Virus record (IMG/VR): IMGVR_UViG_3300009159_000209
Location: 1-31,254 of that record
Direction: 5' to 3' (one strand)
Length of the DNA stretch: 31,254 nt
From: a virus
Part shown: piece after piece, positions 1-8,088 of the stretch
Position numbering within the stretch: the first letter of the stretch is position 1
Layout of the letters: every line of letters starts with the position of its first letter
Program-made: the position numbers and the translations under genes
Notes under the pieces: model-generated
What the model saw: the letters and a program-made list of their open reading frames with translations, nothing else
What the model was told of the DNA's origin: nothing
The model's database searches: none

Positions 1-653
1 AAGATCATTACACCCCTATCATCGTCTCCTGCATCCGCATAATTATGTGGGAAACAGTTTCCAATATAGGTGATATTCTTAGATGTCTGTCGTTTATGAA
101 AGTGCCCACTGAATACGTGATCAAATCCGGTAAAATGTTCGCTCTTAACATTGCCGTGATCGGGCATCTGAACCATAGCATTCATATAAAAATGCGGCAG
201 CTCAAAGTGCCCAAACATATATCTGCCAGTTAGCTTGGGTATGCGTTTATGATCATCGGCAACTAGCCAAGGAGCAATAACCACATCACCGGCATTGAAC
301 CAATCGTTGCAAATTTGTACGTTAGGAAGATGCCGTGCCCACTCAACTGACTGTACATCTCGCTTGTCGCGATAGTACAAATCGTGGTTGCCGGGAATAA
401 AATAAACTTGACTAAAATTGTCGTTTAAATGTTCCAGCGCCCTGAGGCTATACGATAGTGTAATTATGTTTATGGACGCCCGATTGTTGTGCCAGTCGCC
501 AAGAAAGAGTGCGGTGTCGCACCCTTCCTCTTTGGCTTTGGCAGTGGCCCATTTAACAAAATTTAAACAATCTTCGTTGTGTAGCTGACTGTTTGATTTA
601 AGTCCAAAGTGAATGTCCGTAAAAACGGCAGCCTTCTTGAATAAGTTTGTCAT
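1..653 (-). CDS. gp47: gp47-like recombination endonuclease subunit (Mre11/SbcD family), partial
   Basis: N-terminal 217 residues of a calcineurin-like metallophosphoesterase; the C-terminus runs off the left edge of the window. Translating the minus strand from the ATG at 653 shows the family metal-binding motifs in order: DIH (D13, H15), GDWHN (D53, H55), GNHD (N89-D91), GHFE (H149) and GHFH (H184, H186). In T4, gp47 pairs with the gp46 ATPase (an SbcCD/Mre11-Rad50 type complex) for DNA end resection in recombination-dependent replication. T4 gp47 is about 339 residues, so roughly a third is missing, and gp46 would be expected further left. It lies 43 bases downstream of gp55 on the same strand; that gap holds a short imperfect hairpin (665-680). 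The motif set is complete, so the family is secure; the specific gp47 name rests on motifs and the phage context. Confidence 0.9.
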   Translation of the reverse strand, partial: MTNLFKKAAVFTDIHFGLKSNSQLHNEDCLNFVKWATAKAKEEGCDTALFLGDWHNNRASINIITLSYSLRALEHLNDNFSQVYFIPGNHDLYYRDKRDVQSVEWARHLPNVQICNDWFNAGDVVIAPWLVADDHKRIPKLTGRYMFGHFELPHFYMNAMVQMPDHGNVKSEHFTGFDHVFSGHFHKRQTSKNITYIGNCFPHNYADAGDDDRGVMI

Positions 654-696
654 CTATATAGTATAGCAGGTTGTCCTACTAGAAATCAAATTTAAT

Positions 697-1554
697 TTAC
701 TCGTCGTGGTCGTAGTGCCCACCGCCGCCCATACCCTGTCGAGTATAACTAGGAGTCATATTATTCATTTCTAAAATATCATCACGTAGATTTTGATTAC
801 GCTTTTCGATGTTTAATACTCGAGTAAAGCTGTTAGTAATAGCGGCAGTGTAGTAGGCAAACGGGTTTGCCGACTTTGATTCGTCAAACTGTAGTCCAAT
901 TTGGCTAAGTTGTAGCAATGCTTGGCTACGCATTTCGTCATTGTATGTGTAACCCCGCCAGTTTGACCTAGTGGCATACCGCTCGCATAGCTTCATAAAC
1001 ATATGGGCTAGTTTTTTAGTCATTGCACCGTGGTCTCTGCACCATACCCCGCTGTCCAAATCGCCTTTCCAATGGCTTTTACCCACACAAACTGGTTCGC
1101 CTTCGTCGTTTACTTTATAGTGGTGGAACGGTGGAAAATTACATTTTACATATTTGGTAGGAACAACGACTTCTTCATCGTATTCTGTTAGAATAACTTC
1201 GTTTTCTTCTTCCTTTAGTGCTTTGGCAGTCTTACTAAGATCAACTGGCACGTGATCCCAGGTCATTACTCGAAACACTACATCTGTGTCTTTGATTTCT
1301 TTTAACTTAACTTCAAACTCTTCGAGCTTTCTCTTTTCGCCAGTTGCGGCCAGTGCTTCGTCGAATGCCAGCTTGGTTAAACGATCTGCCCTGTTTTGTC
1401 TGGCTTCTTTGATATTCTTTTTGTTAATCTGTTTTAATTCGTGAATAATCATATCATAATCACAGAACTCAGGAGATGTGTACGAGCAGTAGGTAGTTTT
1501 ACTTCGATGTATCTCCTTTAAAATATCTTTGTTGTTTAGGTAATTGTGTTTCAT
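697..1554 (-). CDS. gp55: gp55-like late-transcription sigma factor, enlarged
   Basis: Phage sigma factor that redirects host RNA polymerase to late promoters. The C-terminal core (about 196-256) aligns by eye with T4 gp55: a GYT motif, then DEM, FDESKSANPFAYYT (T4 has FDETKYKNPHAYIT) and a basic IEKRNQ helix. The N-terminus NYLNNKDIL also matches T4 NYVNNKELL. T4 gp55 has 185 residues and this one 285; the extra length lies between these blocks. The insertion has a charged, probably helical stretch (about 35-120) and a Cys/His-rich stretch (C138, H144, H145, C156, H161, C172, H175). The tail is GMGGGG followed by HYDHDE; acidic, but not visibly the hydrophobic clamp-binding end of T4 gp55. 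AGGA lies about 6 bases before the ATG. It is transcribed divergently from the structural genes, which carry AATAAATA-type boxes it would be expected to recognise. Confidence 0.87.
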   Translation of the reverse strand: MKHNYLNNKDILKEIHRSKTTYCSYTSPEFCDYDMIIHELKQINKKNIKEARQNRADRLTKLAFDEALAATGEKRKLEEFEVKLKEIKDTDVVFRVMTWDHVPVDLSKTAKALKEEENEVILTEYDEEVVVPTKYVKCNFPPFHHYKVNDEGEPVCVGKSHWKGDLDSGVWCRDHGAMTKKLAHMFMKLCERYATRSNWRGYTYNDEMRSQALLQLSQIGLQFDESKSANPFAYYTAAITNSFTRVLNIEKRNQNLRDDILEMNNMTPSYTRQGMGGGGHYDHDE

Positions 1555-1588
1555 CGGGGTCCTTATAAACTAAGCATATATTACACTG

Positions 1589-1596
1589 AATAAATA
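1589..1596 (+). promoter_or_regulatory. T4-type late promoter box
   Basis: AATAAATA, one base from the T4 late consensus TATAAATA, 21 bases before the ATG at 1618. It lies in the 63-base divergent gap between gp55 and the structural genes. An AAGAGG ribosome site (1605-1610) follows, 7 bases before the ATG. The same box at similar spacing occurs before gp6 and before the gene at 25256. Confidence 0.65.
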
Positions 1597-1617
1597 TAAA
1601 AAGCAAGAGGTTTAACT

Positions 1618-2481
1618 ATGGATTTTAGCTGGGACAGTATTAAAACGGGAATCGGAAGCGCAGCCAGTAAAGTTGGCAACGTATTAGATCCCAGTAACGC
1701 ACGACTAAGCATAGCCGGCCTATTAAAAGGCGGCCGTCGTGTGCCCGAAGCACCATACGAAAAAAGAATTGATTTTGTTAGCCAAAACAACTCTCCGGTT
1801 GGTCTTAAAGACGATTGGAAAGTGCGTGTTAGCGTAGGGGAAAGTAGTGGCATTTTTTATAATGGTACAGGGGATGTTGGTGTACTTGCTCCATTAAAAA
1901 GTACTCTAGGAGTAGTTTTTCCTTATACTCCTACAATTAGTACAAACTTCTCAGCTGACTATAGCTCAGTAAAGCCAACTCATAGTAACTATCCGTCATT
2001 CTTTTACGAATCAAGTCAGGTACAGGAAATTCAACTCAGTTGCCCATTCACGGTACAAAACTACCAGGAAGGGCAATACCTACTAGCTACTATTTATTTT
2101 TTTAGAGCTTGCACAAAAATGTTCTATGGATCGGGCGCCAATGCCGGAAACCCACCACCAATAGTTTTTTTAAATGGCTACGGAAGTCATTACCTGCCAA
2201 ATGTACCTTGCATAGTCACTGGCTTCACACACACAATGCCAGACGAAGCAGATTATTTAGAAGTTCCGATTGGAACAGCACCAGATGGCCCGCAACAGCT
2301 TGGATTTGGTTATGATATGAGTGATGCTACTACGCAACAGCCGGGCCCACAGATTACAAGACTACCAACCTACAGTGATATACAGGTTAGATTACAACCT
2401 GTTTATAGTAGGAATCGTGTTGCCGAGTTTGATTTGGAAAAATTTGCTCAAGGCAACCTACTAGATAAAGGCTTTATCTGA
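1618..2481 (+). CDS. gp48: Baseplate tail-tube cap/initiator protein, gp48/gp54-like
   Basis: 287-residue structural protein at the head of the tail operon. In T4, gp48 and gp54 sit on the hub and start the tail tube; they are paralogues related to the tube protein gp19. Here the tube-type fold is suggested by a long beta-rich core: VQEIQLSCPFT, then a helix (about 140-168, rich in Tyr and Ala), a YGSHYLPNVPCIV stretch, and the end block RLPTYSDIQVRLQPVYSR. That ending resembles the close of gp48/gp54-type proteins as I recall them from marine T4-like phages. The N-terminal 50 residues look like a loose, basic arm. It has its own late box and a good ribosome site, and its stop overlaps the next start (TGATG). 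I cannot separate gp48 from gp54 by eye; only one such gene is present here, against two in T4. Confidence 0.62.
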   Translation: MDFSWDSIKTGIGSAASKVGNVLDPSNARLSIAGLLKGGRRVPEAPYEKRIDFVSQNNSPVGLKDDWKVRVSVGESSGIFYNGTGDVGVLAPLKSTLGVVFPYTPTISTNFSADYSSVKPTHSNYPSFFYESSQVQEIQLSCPFTVQNYQEGQYLLATIYFFRACTKMFYGSGANAGNPPPIVFLNGYGSHYLPNVPCIVTGFTHTMPDEADYLEVPIGTAPDGPQQLGFGYDMSDATTQQPGPQITRLPTYSDIQVRLQPVYSRNRVAEFDLEKFAQGNLLDKGFI

Positions 2482-2780
2482 TGGCAACTTATTCCAAATC
2501 AAGTCCGTACTATGCTACGGGATCTATGGGATCATTTCTAGATCTATTAGAGTACAGAGATATTCCCAAAAACTCCAATGACGTGGAGTATGAGATTGAT
2601 GCAGTTTACAAATATCGACCCGACCTGCTGGCCTATGACCTTTATAGCAATGCTGGACTTTGGTGGGTGTTTGCAGTACGCAATCCCAATGTTCTTAAAG
2701 ATCCATTGTTTGATTTTTCTCCCGGCACTATTATTTTTATTCCAACAAAAGAAACGCTAGTGGCCACGTTAGGATTATAA
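2481..2780 (+). CDS. gp53: Baseplate wedge protein gp53-like, short form
   Basis: 99-residue protein. T4 gp53 (196 residues) joins the wedges to the central hub and holds a LysM-like fold. The conserved part seen here is DLLAYDLYSNAGLWWVFAVR, followed by NPNVLKDPL and GTIIFIPTKETL, the usual end of short gp53-type proteins: a helix with paired tryptophans followed by a LysM-like strand ending in a 'pxG..i.iP' motif. It is half the T4 length because the T4 outer domain is missing. Both boundaries are translationally coupled: the start shares one base with the upstream stop (TGATG), and its own stop shares one base with the next ATG (TAATG). The position between the tube cap and the hub genes fits the role. 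Confidence 0.72.
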   Translation: MATYSKSSPYYATGSMGSFLDLLEYRDIPKNSNDVEYEIDAVYKYRPDLLAYDLYSNAGLWWVFAVRNPNVLKDPLFDFSPGTIIFIPTKETLVATLGL

Positions 2781-5515
2781 TGGCAAACGGACAAGTTCAA
2801 ATTAAATTAGCCGCAGAGCGCCGAGCTAGGGAGCAGGCAGCGTCGCAGACTGCTGAGTCTTCATTTACCAACGTTGACCCGATGGGCAACTATGTTGGCG
2901 GCTATGATGAATTAGCACCCGAGACAGAACGGAAACTAAAATTAGCAAGCCAGGCAAGAAGTAATTTTGCAAGCCAGGACCCAAGAAGATTGGACATTGG
3001 CGACGGCGGAAAAGCGGCAATAGCAGCCACAGTGGCACAATCGGAACGACGTGACGCTGCCGCGGCAGCCGAAGAACAACGAAAAGCGGCAGAGGAAGCA
3101 AAAAAGCCGGCAGTAGTAGAGCAGGTCAGACCAGTTATTACCAGCTTTCCACCACAAGACAATCCATTATTTCAATACGCTGACTACACCTACAATTTAA
3201 GTTTGCACGTTATACCACCAAGCAAGTACAATGCATTGGCAACAATTCCTGGATACATTTATACCAATGATGACAACACAGTATTAATAGCCAGTGGCGG
3301 TAGACGCAATGATAGTAATTTCACACGTCATACAAAGTTTAAACAAGATTTTTATTTTGAAAATTTAAAGTTTACTACAATTGTTGGATTGAACAACAAA
3401 AGTAGAAATACCAATAGTATTGATCTCAGCTTTACTATAATTGAACCATATGGTGTTACTATGCTAAACCGTATGCGAGATCTAATGGACGAGTTAGATG
3501 TTAACAGTTGGATGCAATTGCCTTTTATGCTACAGATAGATTTTGTAGGCAACACTGACCAAGGAGAAGTGATGCACCCAATACCGGATACTACCAAATA
3601 TATTCCCGTTAGGTTAATTGGTTGCAAGATTAAGGTCACTAACAAAGGCGCAGAATATCAATTACAGGCAATTCCGTATAGCCATCAAGCGTTTAACGAG
3701 TCATCTGCAAGCACACCGGCACAGTTTGAAGTCACTGCCAAGACCATTGCTGATTTTTTTAGTTCTAGTGGAAATGCAGGACAAGCAGACAATGTTATAT
3801 CCACAGGAAATGCACTAGCTGAACGTAGAGAAGCTCTGTCTAAAGAATTAAAAGATGAAAAGTATAAGACTCCTGACGGAAAAAGAGAAGCAGAAAAGAA
3901 AAGTAAAGAATTTTTAGCAGTGCAACAGGGAGTAAGTAGCACAGGCTACGTAGTCGGCAGCTATAGCGCCGCAATAAACAGCTTTCAGAAACAACTACAA
4001 GCTAATAAGCAAACACAACATCCTGAGATTTATGAGTTTAAATTTCACAAAGATTTTGAATCATCAGAAATTGTTATTCCAAATAAAGTAGAAGCCAGGA
4101 ATACCAAGATGATTGACCCTACCACCAAGGCAGCAGTGGCAGCTATCAGGGCACAAGGGGGGATATCTACTGCTGGTATAGATATGACCAGCGAAAGATT
4201 TAGCATCAATGCAGGCACAAATGTTGTTGAAGTAATCAATATGGTTATGCGGGCCAGCAAATACATTAGAGATCAAATACCTGATCCGGCAACAGATGCA
4301 GTGGGTGGTGGGCAAGCGATTGCAGACAAACTTAAAAGACCGATTAATTGGTATAAAATTACTCCAGTGATTACCATTGGAGAATTTGATTTCAAGCGTG
4401 ATTGCTACAGTAAAAAAATTACATATCACGTAGAGCCTTACACTTATTATAATACTAAATTTAGAGATGCACCACAAAAACTACCCGACAGCTACAGCAA
4501 ATCTTACCAATATATGTATACTGGTAAGAATAGAGATATTATTAGTTTTGACATTGACTTTGACACAATGTTTTATACTAAAATAACTGCTGATCGAAGT
4601 AAAGCACAAAAAGATCGTACACAACCGCAGGCAGAGCAGTCGCAAGAAGATAACACAAACGCACCAAATCGTCCAAAACGTATAACCAATAATGTGGTAG
4701 TACCGGTCGCTGGGCAAGCTGGTGCACCAAACCCGGCCAGCGTGGACAGTAAGTCGGTGTTGGTCAATGATTTAACACAATCAATGATGAGCAGTAGTCG
4801 TGGTGATATGATCAATGTTAAATTAAAAATTGTAGGCGACCCAGAATTTATTAAACAAGACGATGTTTACTTCAACCCAACTAATAATCCTAGCCAACCT
4901 AACAAACGGTATGATAAAAATGGCAGTTTGATATTTGATGTCAGCGAAATTTTTGCATTGATTAAATTTAAAACGCCAGTGGATTTTAATGCTGAAACAG
5001 GATTAATGGAATTTGAAACCTGGGAAACATCTGTGTTCAGCGGCATTTACAAAATCATTACGGTAGAGAATGAATTTAGTCGAGGACAGTTTGTACAAAC
5101 ATTAGATTGTATCAGAATGTTTGATCAGCCCGATTACGATATTGTTCAACCGACACCCGACGACGGAAAAAAGAAAGCTCAAGAAGAACGAGCTCCGGAA
5201 GTTACCACATTAGAAGAACAAAAGAAACAAGAAGAGCCAGCACAGGAGTCAAGAAATATGACATTTGGCGAGGCCTTTAAACAAGCTAGAAAAGATTACG
5301 GTGGCGCAGGTGGAGTCTTTACTTGGAATGGCAAGCAATATCAAACAAACATAGTTGGCGAAGATTATGTGTCTAAACCAAAGTCTGTTTATAACGATAG
5401 CAGAGATCTAGGCAAAGTTGCAGTTACTCAACAGGCCAAATTAAAAGCCGACATAGCCAGCGCACCTACAGAAAATATCAATGACGGCAACATACAAGAT
5501 TATGGATTGGGTTAA
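2780..5515 (+). CDS. Large baseplate hub-type structural protein (possible gp27 counterpart)
   Basis: 911 residues, directly before gp5. In order: an Ala/Glu/Arg-rich, probably coiled-coil start (about 75-115); a first beta-rich domain (about 117-310) with YNLSLHVIPPSKY and MLQIDFVG; a helical Lys/Glu-rich linker (about 345-380); a second domain (about 410-600) with FKFHKDFESSEIVIP and ITYHVEPYTYYN; a low-complexity Gln/Asn/Pro linker; a third domain with MINVKLKIVGDPEFIKQDDV (from about 676) and SGIYKIITVENEFSRGQF (about 755-772); and a Lys/Glu-rich tail (about 790-830). The 'SG.Y.V..V...FS.G.F.Q.L' pattern is typical of hub or late-control-type proteins that bind the spike. T4 places gp27 (391 residues) beside gp5, so a hub role is likely from position and motif. 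I recognise no clear gp27 sequence match. AGGA lies about 6 bases before the ATG. Confidence 0.6.
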   Translation: MANGQVQIKLAAERRAREQAASQTAESSFTNVDPMGNYVGGYDELAPETERKLKLASQARSNFASQDPRRLDIGDGGKAAIAATVAQSERRDAAAAAEEQRKAAEEAKKPAVVEQVRPVITSFPPQDNPLFQYADYTYNLSLHVIPPSKYNALATIPGYIYTNDDNTVLIASGGRRNDSNFTRHTKFKQDFYFENLKFTTIVGLNNKSRNTNSIDLSFTIIEPYGVTMLNRMRDLMDELDVNSWMQLPFMLQIDFVGNTDQGEVMHPIPDTTKYIPVRLIGCKIKVTNKGAEYQLQAIPYSHQAFNESSASTPAQFEVTAKTIADFFSSSGNAGQADNVISTGNALAERREALSKELKDEKYKTPDGKREAEKKSKEFLAVQQGVSSTGYVVGSYSAAINSFQKQLQANKQTQHPEIYEFKFHKDFESSEIVIPNKVEARNTKMIDPTTKAAVAAIRAQGGISTAGIDMTSERFSINAGTNVVEVINMVMRASKYIRDQIPDPATDAVGGGQAIADKLKRPINWYKITPVITIGEFDFKRDCYSKKITYHVEPYTYYNTKFRDAPQKLPDSYSKSYQYMYTGKNRDIISFDIDFDTMFYTKITADRSKAQKDRTQPQAEQSQEDNTNAPNRPKRITNNVVVPVAGQAGAPNPASVDSKSVLVNDLTQSMMSSSRGDMINVKLKIVGDPEFIKQDDVYFNPTNNPSQPNKRYDKNGSLIFDVSEIFALIKFKTPVDFNAETGLMEFETWETSVFSGIYKIITVENEFSRGQFVQTLDCIRMFDQPDYDIVQPTPDDGKKKAQEERAPEVTTLEEQKKQEEPAQESRNMTFGEAFKQARKDYGGAGGVFTWNGKQYQTNIVGEDYVSKPKSVYNDSRDLGKVAVTQQAKLKADIASAPTENINDGNIQDYGLG

Positions 5516-5518
5516 TCG

Positions 5519-7675
5519 ATGGGAATGGATAAAAGACTAGGCCGAGAAGTATCGGACACATATAAAAGAGAATCGTCGGGCCTAAAGTTAGACTCTGGTC
5601 CTTTTATTGGCAAAGTAAAAAATAACTTAGACCCCACACGTGGCGGACGCCTGCAGGTATATATTCCAGACTTAAACACTGGCAATGAAAACGATCCTGA
5701 TAATTGGAGAACAGTAAGTTGGGCAAGCCCATTCTTTGGCACAACCAGTCAACCCGATACCAACAAGCAAAACTCGTTTAAGAAAGTTAGGCACAGCTAC
5801 GGAATGTGGATGGTCCCACCAGACATTGGCAATTTAGTGTTATGTACATTTGTACTGGGCGATCCTAACAGGGGTTTTTGGTTTGCCTGTATTCCAAACC
5901 AGCTTGGGCACCATATGATTCCCGGCATTGCCGGCAGTATCAATGTAGACGCTGGACAGATAAGCGATCCCAAAGTTAAATCCGGTTATAAAAACAATCC
6001 CACAGTGGTCAGTGAGTTTAACGAAAACGACGAAGCAATTGACTGGGCTAATTTTATTAACTTAAAAAAGCCCATACACGAAGAACAACTTAAGATATTA
6101 ATCAAGCAAGGGCTAGATGAAGATTACATCAGAGGAATTATTTCCAGCTCAAGTCAACGCGAAACTCCTAGTTTTGTATTTGGTATAAGCACACCCGGGC
6201 GCCCTGTCAATGATCCTGCAGAAGATCCCAACTATAAAGAAAAGTTACAGTCCGGGGACTTAAAAGAAAGCGACTATGCAGTTTCTGCACGTAAAGGTGG
6301 CCACCAGTTTGTAATGGACGATGGTAACTGGCAAGGCAAAGATCAATTAATAAGATTACGCACTGCCGGCGGGCACCAGATATTAATGAATGACAGCGAA
6401 CGTGTGATGTACATAGCCAACGGTGACGGCAGTGTATGGATGGAGTTCACAGGACCCGGGCATATCAACGTTTACTCTGGATCTGGTATTAACATTAGAA
6501 CACAAGGTGACTTAAACCTACACGCTGATAAGAATATTAATATCAATGCTGGGGAGAATATCAATGTAGCCGCCGGCAAAGAAATGACTACCCTTAGTCC
6601 GACTGTTAAATTTAATGCCACAGGCGAAATGCTGTTGTTTGGCGGTGATGTAAAAGTTGGCAGTTCTGGCCCAATGTCCTTTGTCAGTTCGGGCACAGCC
6701 AATTTGAATTCTGGCGGATCGTTGCATTTAGTGGGCAGTAACATTACGTTAAACGACGGTGGCGGTGCCACAGTTAATAGACCTACTCCGTTAAAATACA
6801 ATAAACTAACTGAAACAGGATACAAAGACGGTAGCTGGGCCTCTGTTGACGGAGGACTAAGCACCATTGTTCCTATTGCACCCGCACACGAACCTTGGGG
6901 ATTGCATAAAGGAACTGTGTTGGCCGGCGTGACCAGTGGCACAGGTATAAATGGGTCAACGTTTGGGGGTACTACCGGAACCGGCAACGGTGTAACGTCC
7001 GGGCCCGCACCAACCAAAGAGATACCAGTAGTGGAATGTAAAGGCGGTGCAATGCCAACAGATCCTGGTCCACAAGCGGCACAAAATGCCGGAGTAAAAA
7101 ATCCAGTTAACAAAAGCTACTTAAACAGAGCCGATAGCCCATCGCCAACAGAAGGTATAGGACCACTAACACCCGAACAAACCAAAGCATTGATAACACA
7201 AATAGGCTGGAACGAAAGCGGTTGGAAGTATAATATTGAAAATCAATACAACTACCTGGGAAAATATCAAACTGGAGCAGCCGCATTGGTAGATCAGGGA
7301 TACATCAAGCGAGATGCTTACCAATTGTACGGCAATAAAGCAGTCAACTATCCAACTAGCTGGACAGGCAAAGACGGAATCGGCAGTAAAGAATCATACC
7401 TGAACAGCGGCGGCGTACAAGAAAAAGTTATGCTCAATCTTTTAAAATCCAACTACAGTACTTTAATAAGAACAGGCGCAATAAAAGAAGGTGATGACCA
7501 GTGTGCCATTGCTGGTATGCTAGCCGCTAGTCACTTAATTGGTGCAGGTGGCGCCAAGAAATGGCGACAAACCGGTGGTGGTCAGGATGCCAATGGCACC
7601 ACAGGCACGGTATATTACAATATGGGACGGTATGCAGTCGATGTACTTGCGGCCCCGGCTACTGCACAGGCTTAA
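5519..7675 (+). CDS. gp5: Baseplate hub spike gp5 with C-terminal lysozyme-like domain
   Basis: 718-residue puncturing spike. An OB-fold N-terminus (about 27-140) has GPFIGKVKNN, GGRLQVYIPD, MVPPDIGNLVLCTFVLGDPN and GFWFACIPN, as in gp5/VgrG proteins. Residues about 250-300 carry the VgrG-like KGGHQFVMDDG and RTAGGHQILMND. The beta-helix needle (about 295-420) follows, with repeated short strands such as INIRTQGDLNLHADKNINI. After a Gly/Thr/Pro-rich linker (about 440-540), a helical domain (about 548-710) contains GWNESGW (E566 is the candidate acid), YNYLGKYQTGAAALVDQGYI and a SHLIGAGGA stretch, resembling lytic-transglycosylase-type lysins. T4 gp5 (575 residues) instead carries its lysozyme between the OB domain and the helix. 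The ATG at 5519 follows the upstream stop by 3 bases; a second in-frame ATG at 5525 is possible. No clear ribosome site is present. Confidence 0.88.
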   Translation: MGMDKRLGREVSDTYKRESSGLKLDSGPFIGKVKNNLDPTRGGRLQVYIPDLNTGNENDPDNWRTVSWASPFFGTTSQPDTNKQNSFKKVRHSYGMWMVPPDIGNLVLCTFVLGDPNRGFWFACIPNQLGHHMIPGIAGSINVDAGQISDPKVKSGYKNNPTVVSEFNENDEAIDWANFINLKKPIHEEQLKILIKQGLDEDYIRGIISSSSQRETPSFVFGISTPGRPVNDPAEDPNYKEKLQSGDLKESDYAVSARKGGHQFVMDDGNWQGKDQLIRLRTAGGHQILMNDSERVMYIANGDGSVWMEFTGPGHINVYSGSGINIRTQGDLNLHADKNININAGENINVAAGKEMTTLSPTVKFNATGEMLLFGGDVKVGSSGPMSFVSSGTANLNSGGSLHLVGSNITLNDGGGATVNRPTPLKYNKLTETGYKDGSWASVDGGLSTIVPIAPAHEPWGLHKGTVLAGVTSGTGINGSTFGGTTGTGNGVTSGPAPTKEIPVVECKGGAMPTDPGPQAAQNAGVKNPVNKSYLNRADSPSPTEGIGPLTPEQTKALITQIGWNESGWKYNIENQYNYLGKYQTGAAALVDQGYIKRDAYQLYGNKAVNYPTSWTGKDGIGSKESYLNSGGVQEKVMLNLLKSNYSTLIRTGAIKEGDDQCAIAGMLAASHLIGAGGAKKWRQTGGGQDANGTTGTVYYNMGRYAVDVLAAPATAQA

Positions 7676-7678
7676 ATA
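7671..7678 (+). promoter_or_regulatory. Possible late promoter box before gp25
   Basis: CTTAAATA spans the gp5 stop codon and ends 4 bases before the gp25 ATG. It keeps the TAAATA core of the other boxes. The spacing is much shorter than the 19-25 bases seen elsewhere, so it would give almost no leader. It may be chance, since gp25 could be read from the upstream transcript. Confidence 0.25.
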
Positions 7679-7682
7679 CTAT

Positions 7683-8057
7683 ATGGCAACATACAAAGGA
7701 TTCAGCACCTATAACAGGGTTAAAAAATTTAAGTTAACTGACTTTGACTTAGTTAAACAAGACCTGTTCAACCATTTTAACATTCGCAAAGGCGAAAAGT
7801 TAATGGATCCCAGCTTTGGAACGATCATATGGGGGTTATTATTTGAACCATTTACAGATGAATTAAAGCAATCTGTAATTAAAGACATCAATACCGTTAT
7901 AAATTATGATCCTAGGATAAACATAGACAACGTGGTAATAGCACAATACGAGTACGGTCTTCAAATTGATTTGGCATTAACTTATGTTCCTTATAACCAA
8001 ACAGAAACATTGCGAATCAAATTTGACCAAGAATCTCAAACTGCTAGTGTACGCTAA
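7683..8057 (+). CDS. gp25: Baseplate wedge protein gp25 (TssE-like)
   Basis: 124 residues (T4 gp25: 132). gp25 joins the wedge to the first sheath ring and is shared by contractile systems, including type VI secretion (TssE). The family signature is visible: GEKLMDPSFGT, then IIWGLLFEPFTDELKQ. The E-P pair of the usual EPR core is present, with Phe in place of Arg. The C-terminal half ends in alternating strands (YGLQIDLALTYVPYN, ETLRIKFDQ). The frame stays open upstream to 7539 inside gp5, but the ATG at 7683 gives the family length and begins MATYKGFSTYN, typical of the N-terminus. It starts 7 bases after the gp5 stop and is followed by a terminator-like hairpin. Confidence 0.92.
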   Translation: MATYKGFSTYNRVKKFKLTDFDLVKQDLFNHFNIRKGEKLMDPSFGTIIWGLLFEPFTDELKQSVIKDINTVINYDPRINIDNVVIAQYEYGLQIDLALTYVPYNQTETLRIKFDQESQTASVR

Positions 8058-8074
8058 TAAACGGCGTACATTTT
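8048..8074 (+). terminator. Rho-independent terminator-like hairpin after gp25
   Basis: A 7-bp perfect stem, TGTACGC (8048-8054) and GCGTACA (8064-8070), closes a 9-base loop and is followed by TTTT (8071-8074). The gp25 stop codon lies in the loop. It stands just before the gp6 late box, so it would separate the hub/gp25 transcript from the gp6 transcript. The T tract is short, so termination may be partial. Confidence 0.55.
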
Positions 8075-8080
8075 AAAACC

Positions 8081-8088
8081 GATAAATA
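8081..8088 (+). promoter_or_regulatory. T4-type late promoter box before gp6
   Basis: GATAAATA, one base from TATAAATA, 19 bases before the gp6 ATG. It sits between the hairpin after gp25 and gp6, in one of the few real intergenic gaps of the plus-strand block. It probably drives gp6 and the 12-kb gene behind it, since no box precedes the latter. Confidence 0.7.

Noticed and set aside
45-233. 62-residue plus-strand frame
   Set aside because: Lies opposite the gp47-like gene, whose minus-strand frame carries all the metal motifs; no ribosome site.
665-680. Hairpin between gp55 and gp47
   Set aside because: AGCAGG/CCTACT with a wobble pair and no T tract on the minus strand; too weak to call a terminator.
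1581-1853. 90-residue minus-strand frame across the divergent gap
   Set aside because: It covers the late box and the first 80 codons of the gp48/54-like gene in antisense; sequence is Leu/Pro/Ser-rich with no recognisable domain.
4064-4477. 137-residue minus-strand frame
   Set aside because: Antisense shadow of the 911-residue protein; Ile/Cys/His-rich with no start signal.
6472-7113. 213-residue minus-strand frame
   Set aside because: Antisense of the gp5 beta-helix and Gly/Thr-rich linker; its Pro/Val/Leu richness is the mirror of those codons.
7539-7682. Longer start for gp25
   Set aside because: Would overlap gp5 by 137 bases and add 48 residues of low similarity; the ATG at 7683 gives the family length.
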